This document shows positions 1 through 9,596 of a stretch of 48,660 bases of DNA, piece after piece. The DNA lies in contig SMOI01000236.1 in the NCBI GenBank assembly GCA_008000375.1, positions 1,614 through 50,273 of the forward strand, in the 5' to 3' direction. The position numbers and the translations under genes are program-made. This stretch comes from Poteriospumella lacustris (Eukaryota; Sar; Chrysophyceae; Chromulinales; Dinobryaceae). The stretch's first letter is position 1; the number at the start of each line of letters is the position of its first letter. The notes beneath the pieces were generated by a model. That model made no database searches. It was given only the letters and a program-made list of their open reading frames with translations, and was not told the DNA's origin.

Positions 1-84
1 AGCAGGCAGCAGGCAGCAGGCAGCAGGCAGCAGGCAGCAGGCAGCAGGCAGCAGGCAGCAGGCAGCAGGCAGCAGGCAGCAGGC
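1..84. repeat. Perfect 7-bp tandem repeat (AGCAGGC)x12
   Basis: The window opens inside an uninterrupted run of the heptamer AGCAGGC, twelve units before it stops at GCTGACTT. The array probably continues to the left of the window. The unit is not a recognised telomere repeat (TTTAGGG or a relative), so it is a minisatellite and not a chromosome end. Confidence 0.95.
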
Positions 85-299
85 TGACTTCCCTTGCTTT
101 TTGCAAACATGTCCAATGCGATTTGGTCGCGGATCATCTTTTCACACTGATGTTCTTGAGCAATATGGCCATGCGGTAGCAGTTGCAGCATGAAATCGCG
201 AAAAGGTTGAATCAATATCGGAGCGCGGCCGGGCCGTTTGTGGCAGATGCATCTTCAATTGAATCGATCAATCCAGAATCTCTTCACCGAAGTTGATTC

Positions 300-391
300 T
301 CAATGGGTGCACTCGGCATATGATTCCCAGTACATTTTCTTCTCTTGCGCCACAGCTTCGGTCAAAGGCTTTGTAAAATCATCTGTGTTTG
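300..391 (-). other. Possible terminal exon of an unidentified minus-strand gene
   Basis: On the minus strand an acceptor-like TTACCCACAG is followed by about 30 codons with reasonable amino-acid content (NTDDFTKPLTEAVAQEKK, then MYWESYAECTH) and a TGA stop. The same place on the plus strand reads as a perfect donor, GTAAGT, so the signal is ambiguous. I recognise no domain and could not connect the stretch to an upstream exon. The rest of 85-703 shows no convincing gene. Confidence 0.2.
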
Positions 392-703
392 CTGTGGGTA
401 AGTTTGCCGTGCGCGGCTTGGAACAAGCCCGGGGGAGAAAACAATTGAGCCCGGAGGGATCGCGTGGCGCCCTTCATTATCGATGATGGCGTTCGTTCCG
501 AAAGCGGCGAAGATGAATTTTCGTGACATATACAAGGGGAAGCCCTCGCGATGATGGACATGGGACAAACAAGGGGAAGCACCCGTGGTACTGTACCACT
601 GGGGGGGTAGGGTTAGAGGGACATGATCGATGCAGATGGACAAGCCATTTTGCTAAGGCGTTGTTTACAATACAAAGTCGGGTCGTTCTCCTCCAACCTC
701 AGG

Positions 704-1918
704 TCAACGCCTCGTCGGGATCATACCGCAAAGCTTGTGTTGCTCAGCCAACCCATTCTGAAGGTCCTTCTCAAAGATATCCGTTCGCACAAGGAAATCG
801 TCACGAATTGTTCCGGCGAATTTGCTGTGATTCGCGTATACGTGACCAGGTGAGAGCTTGTAAATAACATCCGTGTGCTCCAGGCCATCCCCAAACGGAT
901 TTCTAAACTCGTTGCCAGGACGAACTTCCACAACTACAGCGCCTTTCCTTGCGAACACCAAGTTCTTCAGCTGTGAAGAGTGCGGTGTGATCATCAGTGA
1001 AAAGTTCGAAAACGCCTCCAAGACAGTCGTGTCAGAAGACGTCGAGTTGATAGAAACGTTTTCGTAGGTCCAGCCGTACTTCCGGATGATCGCGTCGATA
1101 ACATAGAAGTTTCTCATCTCGCGAATGCTCGTGCCCTCTGTGCGCAGCAGATTAACCACCCGCACGGTATTGGGGCATTCCGATAGTGGATATTTTATAA
1201 TATCGCTGTACTGGGCAAATACGTCTCTCCGCCACGTCGATGCAGCGAATCGGGATAGGAACGTCACTTCAAAACTCCCCACTTGAATGAAATCTTGAAA
1301 GCACGTTGGCTTGGGTAAGAGCTCAAACTTTGCATCATGAATGCCTAGGTGAGACGAGAAAATAACCTTCTTCTGATTGATCAGTTCCGAGAATGAGTGG
1401 TTTTGACCGAACACAACCGACGTAAATAAGTGGAAGTTATCCTTCTTTTGTGAACTCAAGAATGTCGAAGTCGTCTGCGTTAAGTGACTCATGAAGATCT
1501 TGATATCAGGTTGTATGCCGCAGTTCTTCAGCAGAATGCGCAAGTTGTAATACTGCATCAGTTTCGAAGTGACGTGGCCAAACTGCGGACCAGTCACATA
1601 AATGTCGAAGTTGAACCACGGGCCAGGAAGGATAGGGTACGAGGCGACCTCTTTGTGGTCCACGACTGATGAAAATAGTCCACGAATATTCAAGGAGTGA
1701 TCAAGAGGCAAGAACAATAATGAGCAGCTGGTATTCTTTGGATGATTGTTGCACAACTGAAGAAAATGTGTTTGATTAGCGCACAGAAGAGGACTGACAC
1801 TGCGCTGATTTGATGCGAATAGTTCCTGTGCGCATGCTTCAATTCGATGAGCAAGCTCTTCTCCGCTCGTCAGATGAAGAAGAAACGACAAGAAAAAGGA
1901 AAAGAAAATCAGCACCAT
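704..1918 (-). CDS. GT61/DUF563-type (EOGT/POMGNT2-like) glycosyltransferase, secretory pathway
   Basis: A 404-residue open frame. The upstream extension of the frame to 2041 has no in-frame ATG at its start (it opens with GTG), whereas the ATG at 1918 is followed at once by a strong hydrophobic segment (MVLIFFSFFLSFLLH), a signal peptide or type II membrane anchor. Near residues 310-340 lies the block ITPHSSQLKNLVFARKG followed by a hydrophobic strand and an acidic residue. This matches the nucleotide-sugar motif 'GPHGAxLxNxxF...vvE' of glycosyltransferase family 61, although Gly-Ala is replaced by Ser-Ser. Several N-glycosylation sequons fit a luminal domain. By family it would transfer a sugar (GlcNAc or xylose type) to glycoproteins in the ER or Golgi; the acceptor cannot be told. 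The gene is clearly less GC-rich than the AACS, TPC or PH genes in the window, which may mean a different origin or an AT-richer compartment. Confidence 0.7.
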   Translation of the reverse strand: MVLIFFSFFLSFLLHLTSGEELAHRIEACAQELFASNQRSVSPLLCANQTHFLQLCNNHPKNTSCSLLFLPLDHSLNIRGLFSSVVDHKEVASYPILPGPWFNFDIYVTGPQFGHVTSKLMQYYNLRILLKNCGIQPDIKIFMSHLTQTTSTFLSSQKKDNFHLFTSVVFGQNHSFSELINQKKVIFSSHLGIHDAKFELLPKPTCFQDFIQVGSFEVTFLSRFAASTWRRDVFAQYSDIIKYPLSECPNTVRVVNLLRTEGTSIREMRNFYVIDAIIRKYGWTYENVSINSTSSDTTVLEAFSNFSLMITPHSSQLKNLVFARKGAVVVEVRPGNEFRNPFGDGLEHTDVIYKLSPGHVYANHSKFAGTIRDDFLVRTDIFEKDLQNGLAEQHKLCGMIPTRR

Positions 1919-2041
1919 GATTGTGGATCCCAAAATATTCGGGTCGTTCGTCAGGAGATAACTCACGTTCTCAAAAAAGAAAAAAGGTGTATGTAGACAT
2001 GAGATCATCAACAAATTGTGCCAGGTTGTGTGGGGAAGCAC

Positions 2042-4531
2042 AAGTGACGTTATGGGTTATCATCATCCAACAGCTGCACCTGCTGCCCGACCGGAACAAA
2101 GTGCTCTTTGGAAAAGTCCTGTTTTTGTTTCAGCCAAAAGCCAAAAAGAGGACTTTTCCAAAGTGCTCTGGACACTCTCGAAAACTGCGACTTTTACATC
2201 GTCATCGTGTCATCGTGTCAGGGCCTCAGTGTGGCCGTCTTATTACATAGTCGATTCGTCGAGATCGAAGACCCTTCAAGGGTCAACACTCCCGACATAT
2301 CCCTATTCAACATCTCAATGGACTCTTCGATATCGATACCACTCATTGATTCGTCAGAGCCTATTGCGTATCGTGTTCGCAAAACATCAACACAGACCGG
2401 CGACGAATGACAGTACTTGCAGCTCGAAAAGACAATTAATTAAAACACAAACAACCGTACTGCACCTTTGTCCTCTTACTCATCCATTTATATGGGACGA
2501 ACGAAGGACAAAGTTCGTGGCGATTCTCAATTCTCAGGATCCCAGCGTCCTTTTTGATGAGCTGTTTGTGAGGATCTATGGGCCGAGAGTCGTATCAGTC
2601 CACCATCCATCGATCGGAGGTTTTAAGACAACCGAGAAAGAAAATCTATGGGCCGATAGATTTCGTCGTGAACAATGCAAACACATCGTTGGCAGCTCAG
2701 TGCCCGACGCGATGCACCGGGCGCCCACAGCATATTGTATGCCGAAACGTTGAAAGGCCCCGTTTGCTTCGCAGATGCGTCACGCACCGGAGCGCTGGGA
2801 GCACGCAGACCGGCGACAGACGACCCTTCGTCGTCGCGGGTGGGTGCGTCTGCTGCGTCTTCGCTTCGTCGAGCGACCGACAGCGACCGACATCGAGGAC
2901 GAGACGCGACAATGCACCGCGTTCTTGAGCTACAGTAGCGGCGATGACGGCGCGATGGCGGTGTAGGCAGAAGCGTGTAGCTCAGTGGCAGGGTCGGGTC
3001 GTCCTCGTCCTCGTCCTCCTTGTCGTCGTCGACGCTGTGGTCTTTTTAGGCACCGGGGCCATCGATGGCATCGACGATGGTCCCGCGATGCGAGAGGAAG
3101 CGTCGCAGGTGGCGAAGGTTCCGCGCGGTGGCGTCGAGTCGCCAGTGCGGCACCGCGGCCGATCGGCCACAGTGCGAACCACTCACACCGCACGCAACAG
3201 GCTCGCACATTGGCTGCGAACCAGTGGCACCGCTGCACCGCGTCCAGCACATCGGTAGTGATGCAGCCGACGAAGGTCGGCGAGGCGGTGGCGGTGGCGG
3301 TGGCGGTGGCGGTGGGTGCGGCTCGTCCACCACTCGTCGGCGGGTCAGCGCTGCTCTCACTCGGGAACACGGCGCACTGCCCGGACTGCCAGTCCTCCAT
3401 CCGATTGCTGCAAGACCCACATTGGCAATGTGGCGAACGATGTGCGTACACCGTGTGGCCTTGAACGACGCTCCTCCGGCGAATGTGGCTGCAGCCCACC
3501 GTCGGACTCGCCATTTTCGTTAGCTTTTCGCACTCTTCTGTCACTTCTCTGTGTAGAACATTTGAAACATCGAATGTAGTGTGAAGTTCGTGTTTCTGAT
3601 GGGTATTGCGAGAGTTCTGGCAGATCTTACGGTGCTGAAAACGTTGGACATCGAAAATTTCGCTCGTTTTATATCATAACTCACGAGAATTCTCTTATAA
3701 CAATGAAATTCTCATTACAGTTGACTCAACTCTCCACGATACACATGCTCGTATGTTTTTCTTTCTTTTTCCAACGTAGTTGACGATTTTCTTACCGACT
3801 GGCGAAAATGTGGTTGCCGCACGCTGCCGCCTTCTGCTACATGTTTCAGCCTCAAAACGGAGCGATTCTCCAAGATCCTTCATCATCACACGATAACAGA
3901 ACCTATTACAATCTCATTGCGGGCAGTTCGCGTTGATTGCTGTTGGCGTGGTTCAGTAGGAGGGCGGCATCTGGAAGAAAACGCGCCAAAAACGACTCAC
4001 CCTCGATCTTGTTTGCATCGTCAATCCAGACTATGGTGCACTTGTAGTTTACAACACCTGCGCCCTCCCAGCCCTTAACTTCATCGAAGTAAAGCATAAA
4101 CGATGACGGCTGCTCTTGAAGAGGCCACAAGGCGGTAAACTGTCGACTTTTACTCCGGGTAGTACAGCGGCCGTCGGTCCGAAAGGGCCGGACCTCATTT
4201 AGCGCTTACGTTGCAGTCATATTCGTAAATAGCAGCTACTTTAGACACTTTTCTTCGGATAGAAGGTGGTGGATAGCACATACATATGTAGCAGGTCTTT
4301 GGGCCGCTTTCGTCGACTAGTGGCAGCTCTGTCCTGAACTGAGGAGACGCCAGATGCACTGTACCACTTTCTATTTTTTCGAGGCGCCTTGTGGGATCCA
4401 GTTCCGGTGTGAGTCCTTCTGCTCCGTCGCCGAGGCGGCGCTGCGCAGTTTCACTTCGGGGCCACCTCGGCAGACAGACACACGGGGAGGCACAGAGGCC
4501 TTCCCCACAGACGGCCTCCTTCCCCCGGCGA
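2042..4531. other. Gene-poor interval of mixed composition
   Basis: No open frame here has convincing protein character. Contents: a 14-bp inverted repeat at 2107-2162, a short (GGTGGC)n-like run near 3285-3320, and AT-rich stretches around 2.2-2.5 kb and 3.5-3.9 kb. On the minus strand 3906-4118 reads as about 70 codons with good amino-acid composition (for example YFDEVKGWEGAGVVNYKC) after acceptor-like CAG/GAG sites, and 4195-4713 is an open minus frame. Either could be an exon of an unknown minus-strand gene, but no family is recognisable. Confidence 0.4.
2107..2162. repeat. Hairpin: 14-bp perfect inverted repeat flanked by a direct repeat
   Basis: TTTGGAAAAGTCCT (2107-2120) is exactly complementary to AGGACTTTTCCAAA (2149-2162), with a 28-nt A/T-rich loop. 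AAGTGCTCT occurs immediately outside on both sides (2099-2107 and 2161-2169). The arrangement resembles a tiny foldback element with a duplicated target, but the direct repeat overlaps the stem ends, so it may equally be a simple palindrome. Confidence 0.6.
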
Positions 4532-5743
4532 ATGGCACCCGAACCGAACCAGACGGGCCAAAGTCTTCGACGTCTGGGACGAAAGGAGGAGAACGCGGCC
4601 GGCCTTGCCCGTTCCTTCACAGGCAGAACGTTCCAAAAGCGGTTCTGGTTGATATTCGTGGGCCCTTCTCGGATGCAGCTGAAGGGACACGACGCAATGT
4701 CTTGGGCCGACACTCGTCGTCAGGGTCTCACTCTGAGCAGGTAGGCGATGACCAGACAGCACATCTCAGTCGACTAATGTGACGTCTTTGTGGGGCGAAG
4801 CTCCTCATCAGATGCTAGTGCGCTGGATAGCCACAGCGGCGCATCAGAGGGCAGCGACGACATCTCAGAGGAGATCACCGAGTCCTTTCTGTCGGTTCTT
4901 CGCCAGCCTCGCAAGAAGAGAATCAGAGATCGTCGCGTTCGCTTGGTCCCGAGACTCATTAGATCTGATGTCCGACGGTACTTCGCGCAGATGTTTGTCA
5001 ACGCGATGAACAGCCACAGCCCCGACATGTTGCACAGCTTCTTCGAGCGCTACGCGACGCCGACCCTTTCGATGGCGCAGCATTGCAGCCTCTCCATGTG
5101 CCCCCATACCAAAGGATCAGCGACGTGGAGCAGTCCATCAACGGTTTGTGGAGTGGACGTGTGTGTCCGGGGGCTGAGCAACGTGGTTCGCTACTGGGCG
5201 CTGACGCAGGAGCTGGTACCCGACGAGACGGTGACCGTCGCTTCGGACGTGACGATTCTGCGACGACCCGGCGACGCGGGGGGCAGCGCCGAGATTCACT
5301 TGCAGTTCGAGGCCACCGCGACGTTTGTCTACGACGTGGCCCCGCCGTACTATGCGTACGCGACTCTGGCCAATGGCGACGGAGCGCCACTCGACACCGT
5401 GAATCGCCCGTTCACGGGCAGCGCTCCGTCGAGGTCCGCCCCATCCGATGCGCCGCCATGCAAACGGCCGACAACGAAAGACTTCGAAATTAGCGTTCGG
5501 TTCGTGGACGGTGCGTCCGTATCGATGCGGACCGACGTCAATGTCAGCACGAAGGGCGGAGGAGGACCGTGCGACGCTTCACCCTTGGCGGTTTGTCCCC
5601 GCAAAGACGCGCCGCCGGTTCCGCGGCTCATTCCCACGGCCCACCCTCGGCCCGCCACGCTGTCGGGCCAACTCGTGATGCACGTCGCGCCCGACCGGCG
5701 GATAGAAGCCCTGAACTTCTCCAGCATTCGAGTATCCGTCTGA
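4532..5743 (+). CDS. Orphan two-exon gene; C-terminal half possibly NTF2/SnoaL-like
   Basis: The long frame ending at 5743 is open up to about 4790 but has no ATG there. A donor GTAGGC at 4741, a branch-like CTAAT near 4775 and an AAG acceptor at 4800 define a 60-nt intron. Splicing it joins, in frame, a first exon with an ATG at 4532 to 4801-5743. The spliced product is about 384 residues, with a Ser run across the junction, a basic stretch (QPRKKRIRDRRVR) and then a segment (VRRYFAQMFVNAMNSHSPD onwards) with the helix-plus-curved-sheet pattern of NTF2/SnoaL-like folds: two helices, then repeated hydrophobic strands ending near ATATFVYDV. No catalytic motif is visible and the fold call is only an inference from pattern. 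The gene is convergent with the FMN reductase at 5963. Exon 1 is less certain than exon 2. Confidence 0.5.
4741..4800 (+). other. Predicted 60-nt GT-AG intron of the orphan gene
   Basis: The donor is CAG|GTAGGC, a CTAATG branch-like site lies about 25 nt before the end, and the acceptor is CGAAG|CTC. It is the only junction I found that keeps the downstream frame open and gives an upstream ATG. The split codon encodes Ser within a Ser-rich run. Confidence 0.45.
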
Positions 5744-5962
5744 CGTCACTGTATAAACGAATTCTAACTGCGACGAAGACAGCGATAATTGCTCGTGGTT
5801 ACTGGCGCGTTACTGAACGAAACAGACACGTGCGAAGGCTCGCTGGGGCTAAGAGAAGAACGCGCAGCAATGACTATGACTCACGAAAAGAGCAATTGAG
5901 AAGCGGAAGAGAGGCGGCAATGAGACGAGAAGCGACGGTGGTCGCTGGCCATCGGTGTGCAG

Positions 5963-6550
5963 TTACTTGGGCGCCACGCGCTGGGACCAGGTCAAGAAGT
6001 GGGCGACGAACTTCTCCAGCGCCTGCTCCGTCTTCGCGTCCTTCACATCACCAGTGACAGGGTCAAACAGATGCGGTTCGTCAAAGACGCGGAGGAGGAC
6101 GTGTGGGTGGTTCAGAACGTGGAGATTCAAGCCGAGCGCGGAGTCGCGGAAGTGGTTCTGCGAGCGCACAGTACCGACACCTCCGCCCGCACCAATAACG
6201 GCGGCGGCTTTGTCGCCAAAGACGTTGCCATCAGGGCCGCGTGATCCCCAGTCCAACGCGTTCTTCAATGCACCCGACATAGAGTAGTTGTACTCAGGGG
6301 ATGCGATGATGAAGGCGTCGGCGTTCTTGATCGCCCGACGGAACTCGGTCGCCGACTTCAAGGCAGGGTTACCAGGCACATCGACATCTTGATTGTACAG
6401 AGGCAGGTCGGGGACGATAACCTCGTATGTTACCTTGCCGAAGGGAGCAATTGTGTTACTGCCCGGGGCCAAAATCTTCCCAACGGCGCGGAGCAAGCCG
6501 GTGTTGAACGAGGATTTGCGCAGAGAGCCGGTTAATCCAACGATGTGCAT
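5963..6550 (-). CDS. NAD(P)H-dependent FMN reductase (flavodoxin-like fold)
   Basis: A 195-residue single-exon protein from an ATG at 6550. The N-terminus (MHIVGLTGSLRKSSFNTGLL) is the phosphate-binding loop of the flavodoxin fold, GSLRxxSxN. SPEYNYSMSGALKNALDW around residue 90 is the second diagnostic motif of the FMN_red family (SPEYNxSxPGxLKNAIDW), with Met-Ser-Gly in place of the usual Pro-Gly. The length equals that of bacterial and plant quinone/chromate reductases of this family. These enzymes use NAD(P)H and bound FMN for two-electron reduction of quinones, azo dyes or metal ions, normally as cytosolic dimers or tetramers. No targeting peptide is seen. It is divergently arranged with acetoacetyl-CoA synthetase across 467 bp, so the two may share a promoter region; a functional link is not implied. 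Confidence 0.9.
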   Translation of the reverse strand: MHIVGLTGSLRKSSFNTGLLRAVGKILAPGSNTIAPFGKVTYEVIVPDLPLYNQDVDVPGNPALKSATEFRRAIKNADAFIIASPEYNYSMSGALKNALDWGSRGPDGNVFGDKAAAVIGAGGGVGTVRSQNHFRDSALGLNLHVLNHPHVLLRVFDEPHLFDPVTGDVKDAKTEQALEKFVAHFLTWSQRVAPK

Positions 6551-7017
6551 GTTTGGGGGCGTCAGGGTGAGCAGTAATTGGGTTGTGGACTTGGAGCGGT
6601 GAGCAGGTTGGGAAATCTTTGAGATCTATTGACCGACCCGTCGGAGGTGCGAAGGAGGTGCCGCTCTCCGCCGCCGAGGCGGTGGGAAGATGGATAATCT
6701 GCAAACCCGGAAATATAGTTACGGAAATCCCACTTCGGAATTGTTCGTCAAATTAACCCTCTTTGCTAGGGAGGCAATATCTGAGGGCAAACTTAGCGTC
6801 GCGCCGTAGACCAGCCGTTGGCCGGACGTGTGTCGCGGCCGTGCGACACACGTCGTCAGCGGCAGAGCCTCCCTCAGACCGCGACGATCTTCGACGGTCC
6901 GCGAACGGCTCGCGGGGAGGCGCCAAACCGCCGTCGCGCCATGGACTTCATTATGGTATAGGCCACAGCTACGTGCCACCCTTCAGAGTATTGTCGTCAT
7001 CGAACCCGATCGCTACC

Positions 7018-9069
7018 ATGGCTGAATTCGACCACCATCACCACGAGAACGCCAACGCAACGGCCTCCACCGCCAGCAAGATCTTGTGGACTCCCTCTCC
7101 TGATCGCATCGCTCAGTCAAACTTGAAGCGCTTCATGGAACCTCTCGGCTTCGAGGATTACGACAGCCTTCACAAGTGGTCGTGCGAGCACCGCGACGAG
7201 TTCTGGGATCGCTTCTGGGACTTCTGCGGCATGATCGGCGACAAGACCGGCCCCGTGTCCGAGGAGACCTACAGCGAACCGGGCTACGTCTTCGAGAACA
7301 CCAGATTTTTCCCCAACGCCCGCATCAACTTCACGGAGAACATTCTGCGTCGCTCTGGCCCGGAGACTGCGATCACGTTCTGCAACGAGATCGGCGGCTC
7401 CTATCGCCTGTCCTTCGACGACCTGCGCAACCAGGTCTCCGCGGTCGTTCAGTACCTGCAGTCTCATGGCGTGACGAAGGGCGACCGCGTGGCCGGCTAC
7501 ATCCCCAACCAGCCAGAGGCCGTCGTGACCATGTTGGCGACCGCCTGCATCGGCGCCATTTGGACGTCGTGCTCGCCCGACTTCGGCGTGCAGTCAGTGC
7601 ACGACCGCCTGTCGCAGACCGAGCCCAAGATCTTGATCACTGCCACCGGCTACTTCTACGCCGGCAAGAACATCTCGCTGGAGGACCGCGTGCTGGAGCT
7701 GAACCAGCGCCTGCCCAGCATCAAGAGCATCATCGTCGTGGGCTCGGCCGACCACCCCAACTGGCACGTCGACTACAAGATCCACGACTACATCTCGTAC
7801 GCCGACCTCTTGGACCAGTACCCCGCGCAGCCCCTGCAGTACGAGCGCTTCGAGTTCAACCTGCCGATGCTCATTCTGTACTCGTCGGGCACCACCGGCA
7901 TGCCCAAGTGCATCGTGCACGGCGCGGGCGGCACGCTCATCACGCACATGAAGGAGCACCAGCTGCAGTGCGACATCAAGGTGCACGACAACGTCTTCTA
8001 CTTCACCACTTGCGGCTGGATGATGTGGAACTGGCTCGTGTCGGCGCTGGCCTCCGGCGCCAGCATCGTCGTCTACGACGGCTCGCCGCTGCACCCGAAC
8101 GCGGGCATCCTCTTCGACTGGGCCGAGCGCCTGCGCATGACCTTCTTCGGCGTCTCGGCCAAGTACTTCTCGGCGCTGGAGAAGGCGCACTTCAAGCCGA
8201 CGCAGGACCTGTCCACGATCCGCTGCATCTCCTCGACCGGCTCGCCGCTCACGCCCGAGAGCTTCGAGTACATCTACCACGTGCTGAAGTCGGACGTGCA
8301 CCTCATGTCCATCTCGGGCGGCACCGACATCGTGTCCTGCTTCTTCATCTCGAACCCCATCGGCTCCGTGCGCAAGGGCGAGCTGCAGTGCGCCGGCCTG
8401 GCGTACAAGATGGAGGTCTTCGACGACGAGGTCGCCGAGGGGCAGTCCGGCCGCGCGCTCGACTTCGACCAGCAGGGCGAGCTCGTCTGCACGATGCCCT
8501 TCCCCAGCCAGCCGCTCTTCTTCTGGTCCGACTTCGACTCCACCAGACACGTGGCGAACAAGCCCGCGCTGAACTACCACAAGGCGTACTTCAACCGCTA
8601 CGCCGGCGCCTGGCACCACGGCGACCGCATCGAGGCGAAGCGCTCGGGCGGCTTCATCATCCACGGCCGCTCGGACGCCATTCTGAACCCCGGCGGCGTG
8701 CGCATCGGCACGGGCGAGATCTACCGCCAGGTGGAGCAGATCGCGGAGGTGGTCGAGTCGCTGGCCATCGCGCAGACGTGGTTCGACGACGTGCGCATCG
8801 TGCTCTTCGTGACGCTGAAGAAGGACGTCGCGCTCACCGAGGAGATGGTGCAGCGCATCAAGGTGCAGATCCGCAAGAACACCACGCCGCGCCACGTGCC
8901 CGCCAAGATCCTGCAGGTGGACGACCTGCCGCGCACGAAGAACGGCAAACTCGCCGAGATCGCCGCGCGCAACTGCGTCAACGGCATCGAGAACACGAAC
9001 CTGGCGGCGCTGGCCAATCCGCAGGCCCTCGACCTCATCCGCTCGCACGCCGAGTCGCTGAAGGTGTAG
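7018..9069 (+). CDS. AACS: Acetoacetyl-CoA synthetase (acetoacetate--CoA ligase)
   Basis: A 683-residue ANL-superfamily adenylating enzyme. It converts acetoacetate, ATP and CoA to acetoacetyl-CoA, AMP and PPi, feeding ketone bodies into lipid or sterol synthesis, usually in the cytosol. The frame is open upstream to 6763 without an ATG; the ATG at 7018 has a perfect Kozak context (ACCATGG), fixing the start. An N-terminal acetyl-CoA-synthetase-type cap runs through about residue 120. The P-loop YSSGTTGMPKCIVHG lies at 288-302, the A8 region with the adenylate-binding Asp begins at GDRIEA (535-540), followed by GGVRIGTGEIYRQVE, and the C-terminal motif RTKNGK places the catalytic Lys at about 644. 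The length matches animal and bacterial AACS (about 650-680). The His-rich start (HHHHEN) is unusual but native-looking. High third-position GC. Convergent with the TPC-like gene that ends at 9597. Confidence 0.95.
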   Translation: MAEFDHHHHENANATASTASKILWTPSPDRIAQSNLKRFMEPLGFEDYDSLHKWSCEHRDEFWDRFWDFCGMIGDKTGPVSEETYSEPGYVFENTRFFPNARINFTENILRRSGPETAITFCNEIGGSYRLSFDDLRNQVSAVVQYLQSHGVTKGDRVAGYIPNQPEAVVTMLATACIGAIWTSCSPDFGVQSVHDRLSQTEPKILITATGYFYAGKNISLEDRVLELNQRLPSIKSIIVVGSADHPNWHVDYKIHDYISYADLLDQYPAQPLQYERFEFNLPMLILYSSGTTGMPKCIVHGAGGTLITHMKEHQLQCDIKVHDNVFYFTTCGWMMWNWLVSALASGASIVVYDGSPLHPNAGILFDWAERLRMTFFGVSAKYFSALEKAHFKPTQDLSTIRCISSTGSPLTPESFEYIYHVLKSDVHLMSISGGTDIVSCFFISNPIGSVRKGELQCAGLAYKMEVFDDEVAEGQSGRALDFDQQGELVCTMPFPSQPLFFWSDFDSTRHVANKPALNYHKAYFNRYAGAWHHGDRIEAKRSGGFIIHGRSDAILNPGGVRIGTGEIYRQVEQIAEVVESLAIAQTWFDDVRIVLFVTLKKDVALTEEMVQRIKVQIRKNTTPRHVPAKILQVDDLPRTKNGKLAEIAARNCVNGIENTNLAALANPQALDLIRSHAESLKV

Positions 9070-9596
9070 GCGCCGCGCCGCGCCGCGCCCCATCCGTTTG
9101 CTCCGCATCAGTTCGCTGCTTTGATTTCCTCGCTCGTTCGTATGGCGCCCGAGTCGCCGTGCGGCGTCTGCTGTGTCGCAGGTGTGTCGCCTGGCGTGTG
9201 GCACACCGCTCTCGGCACTCGTCGCCGTATTCGCTCTCACCTCGTTCTCCTCCGCGTGGGTCGCCCGCCCTCGTCGCGCCCGTAGGGTGGCCCGGCGCGG
9301 GCGGTCGCCGCGTCCGTTGCCGCGCGCCGTCGCCAGCGCCTCTGCGGCGCGGGCGGCGCCTCAGTTTAACTCGCCACTAACTCAGCCGCCGGCCCCTCGT
9401 GTTCGACGTGTTCGACGTAGTTAGACGCGCTTAGCGCACGCAGTTAGTTGTACGGTGGGTGATACGAGCTCAACGAGCCGGAGTGCAGTGGGTTAGGAAG
9501 GCTACGGCAACGGACACACACACGGGAACGGCTGCATCGCCCAGCCGCTCAGCAGAGGGGGGGGGCTCTCCCCAGCGGCACTGCACCGCGGACCGA
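9070..9596. other. Intergenic region between convergent genes
   Basis: About 530 bp between the AACS stop and the stop of the left TPC-like gene. It must hold both 3' untranslated regions. No gene or repeat is visible apart from GC-rich low-complexity sequence. Confidence 0.6.

Noticed and set aside
1-84. Telomeric repeat
   Set aside because: The unit is seven bases long but is AGCAGGC, not a known telomerase product, and unique sequence follows directly.
2968-3040. tRNA-like start (GCGTGTAGCTCAGTGGCAGGG)
   Set aside because: It resembles a D-arm, but no anticodon arm or TTCGA T-arm follows at the proper distance; the downstream sequence is a CTCGTC repeat.
6763-7017. 85-codon upstream extension of acetoacetyl-CoA synthetase
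   Set aside because: It has no ATG at its beginning, and the ATG at 7018 has an ideal context and matches family length. A transit peptide read from an upstream exon is not excluded.
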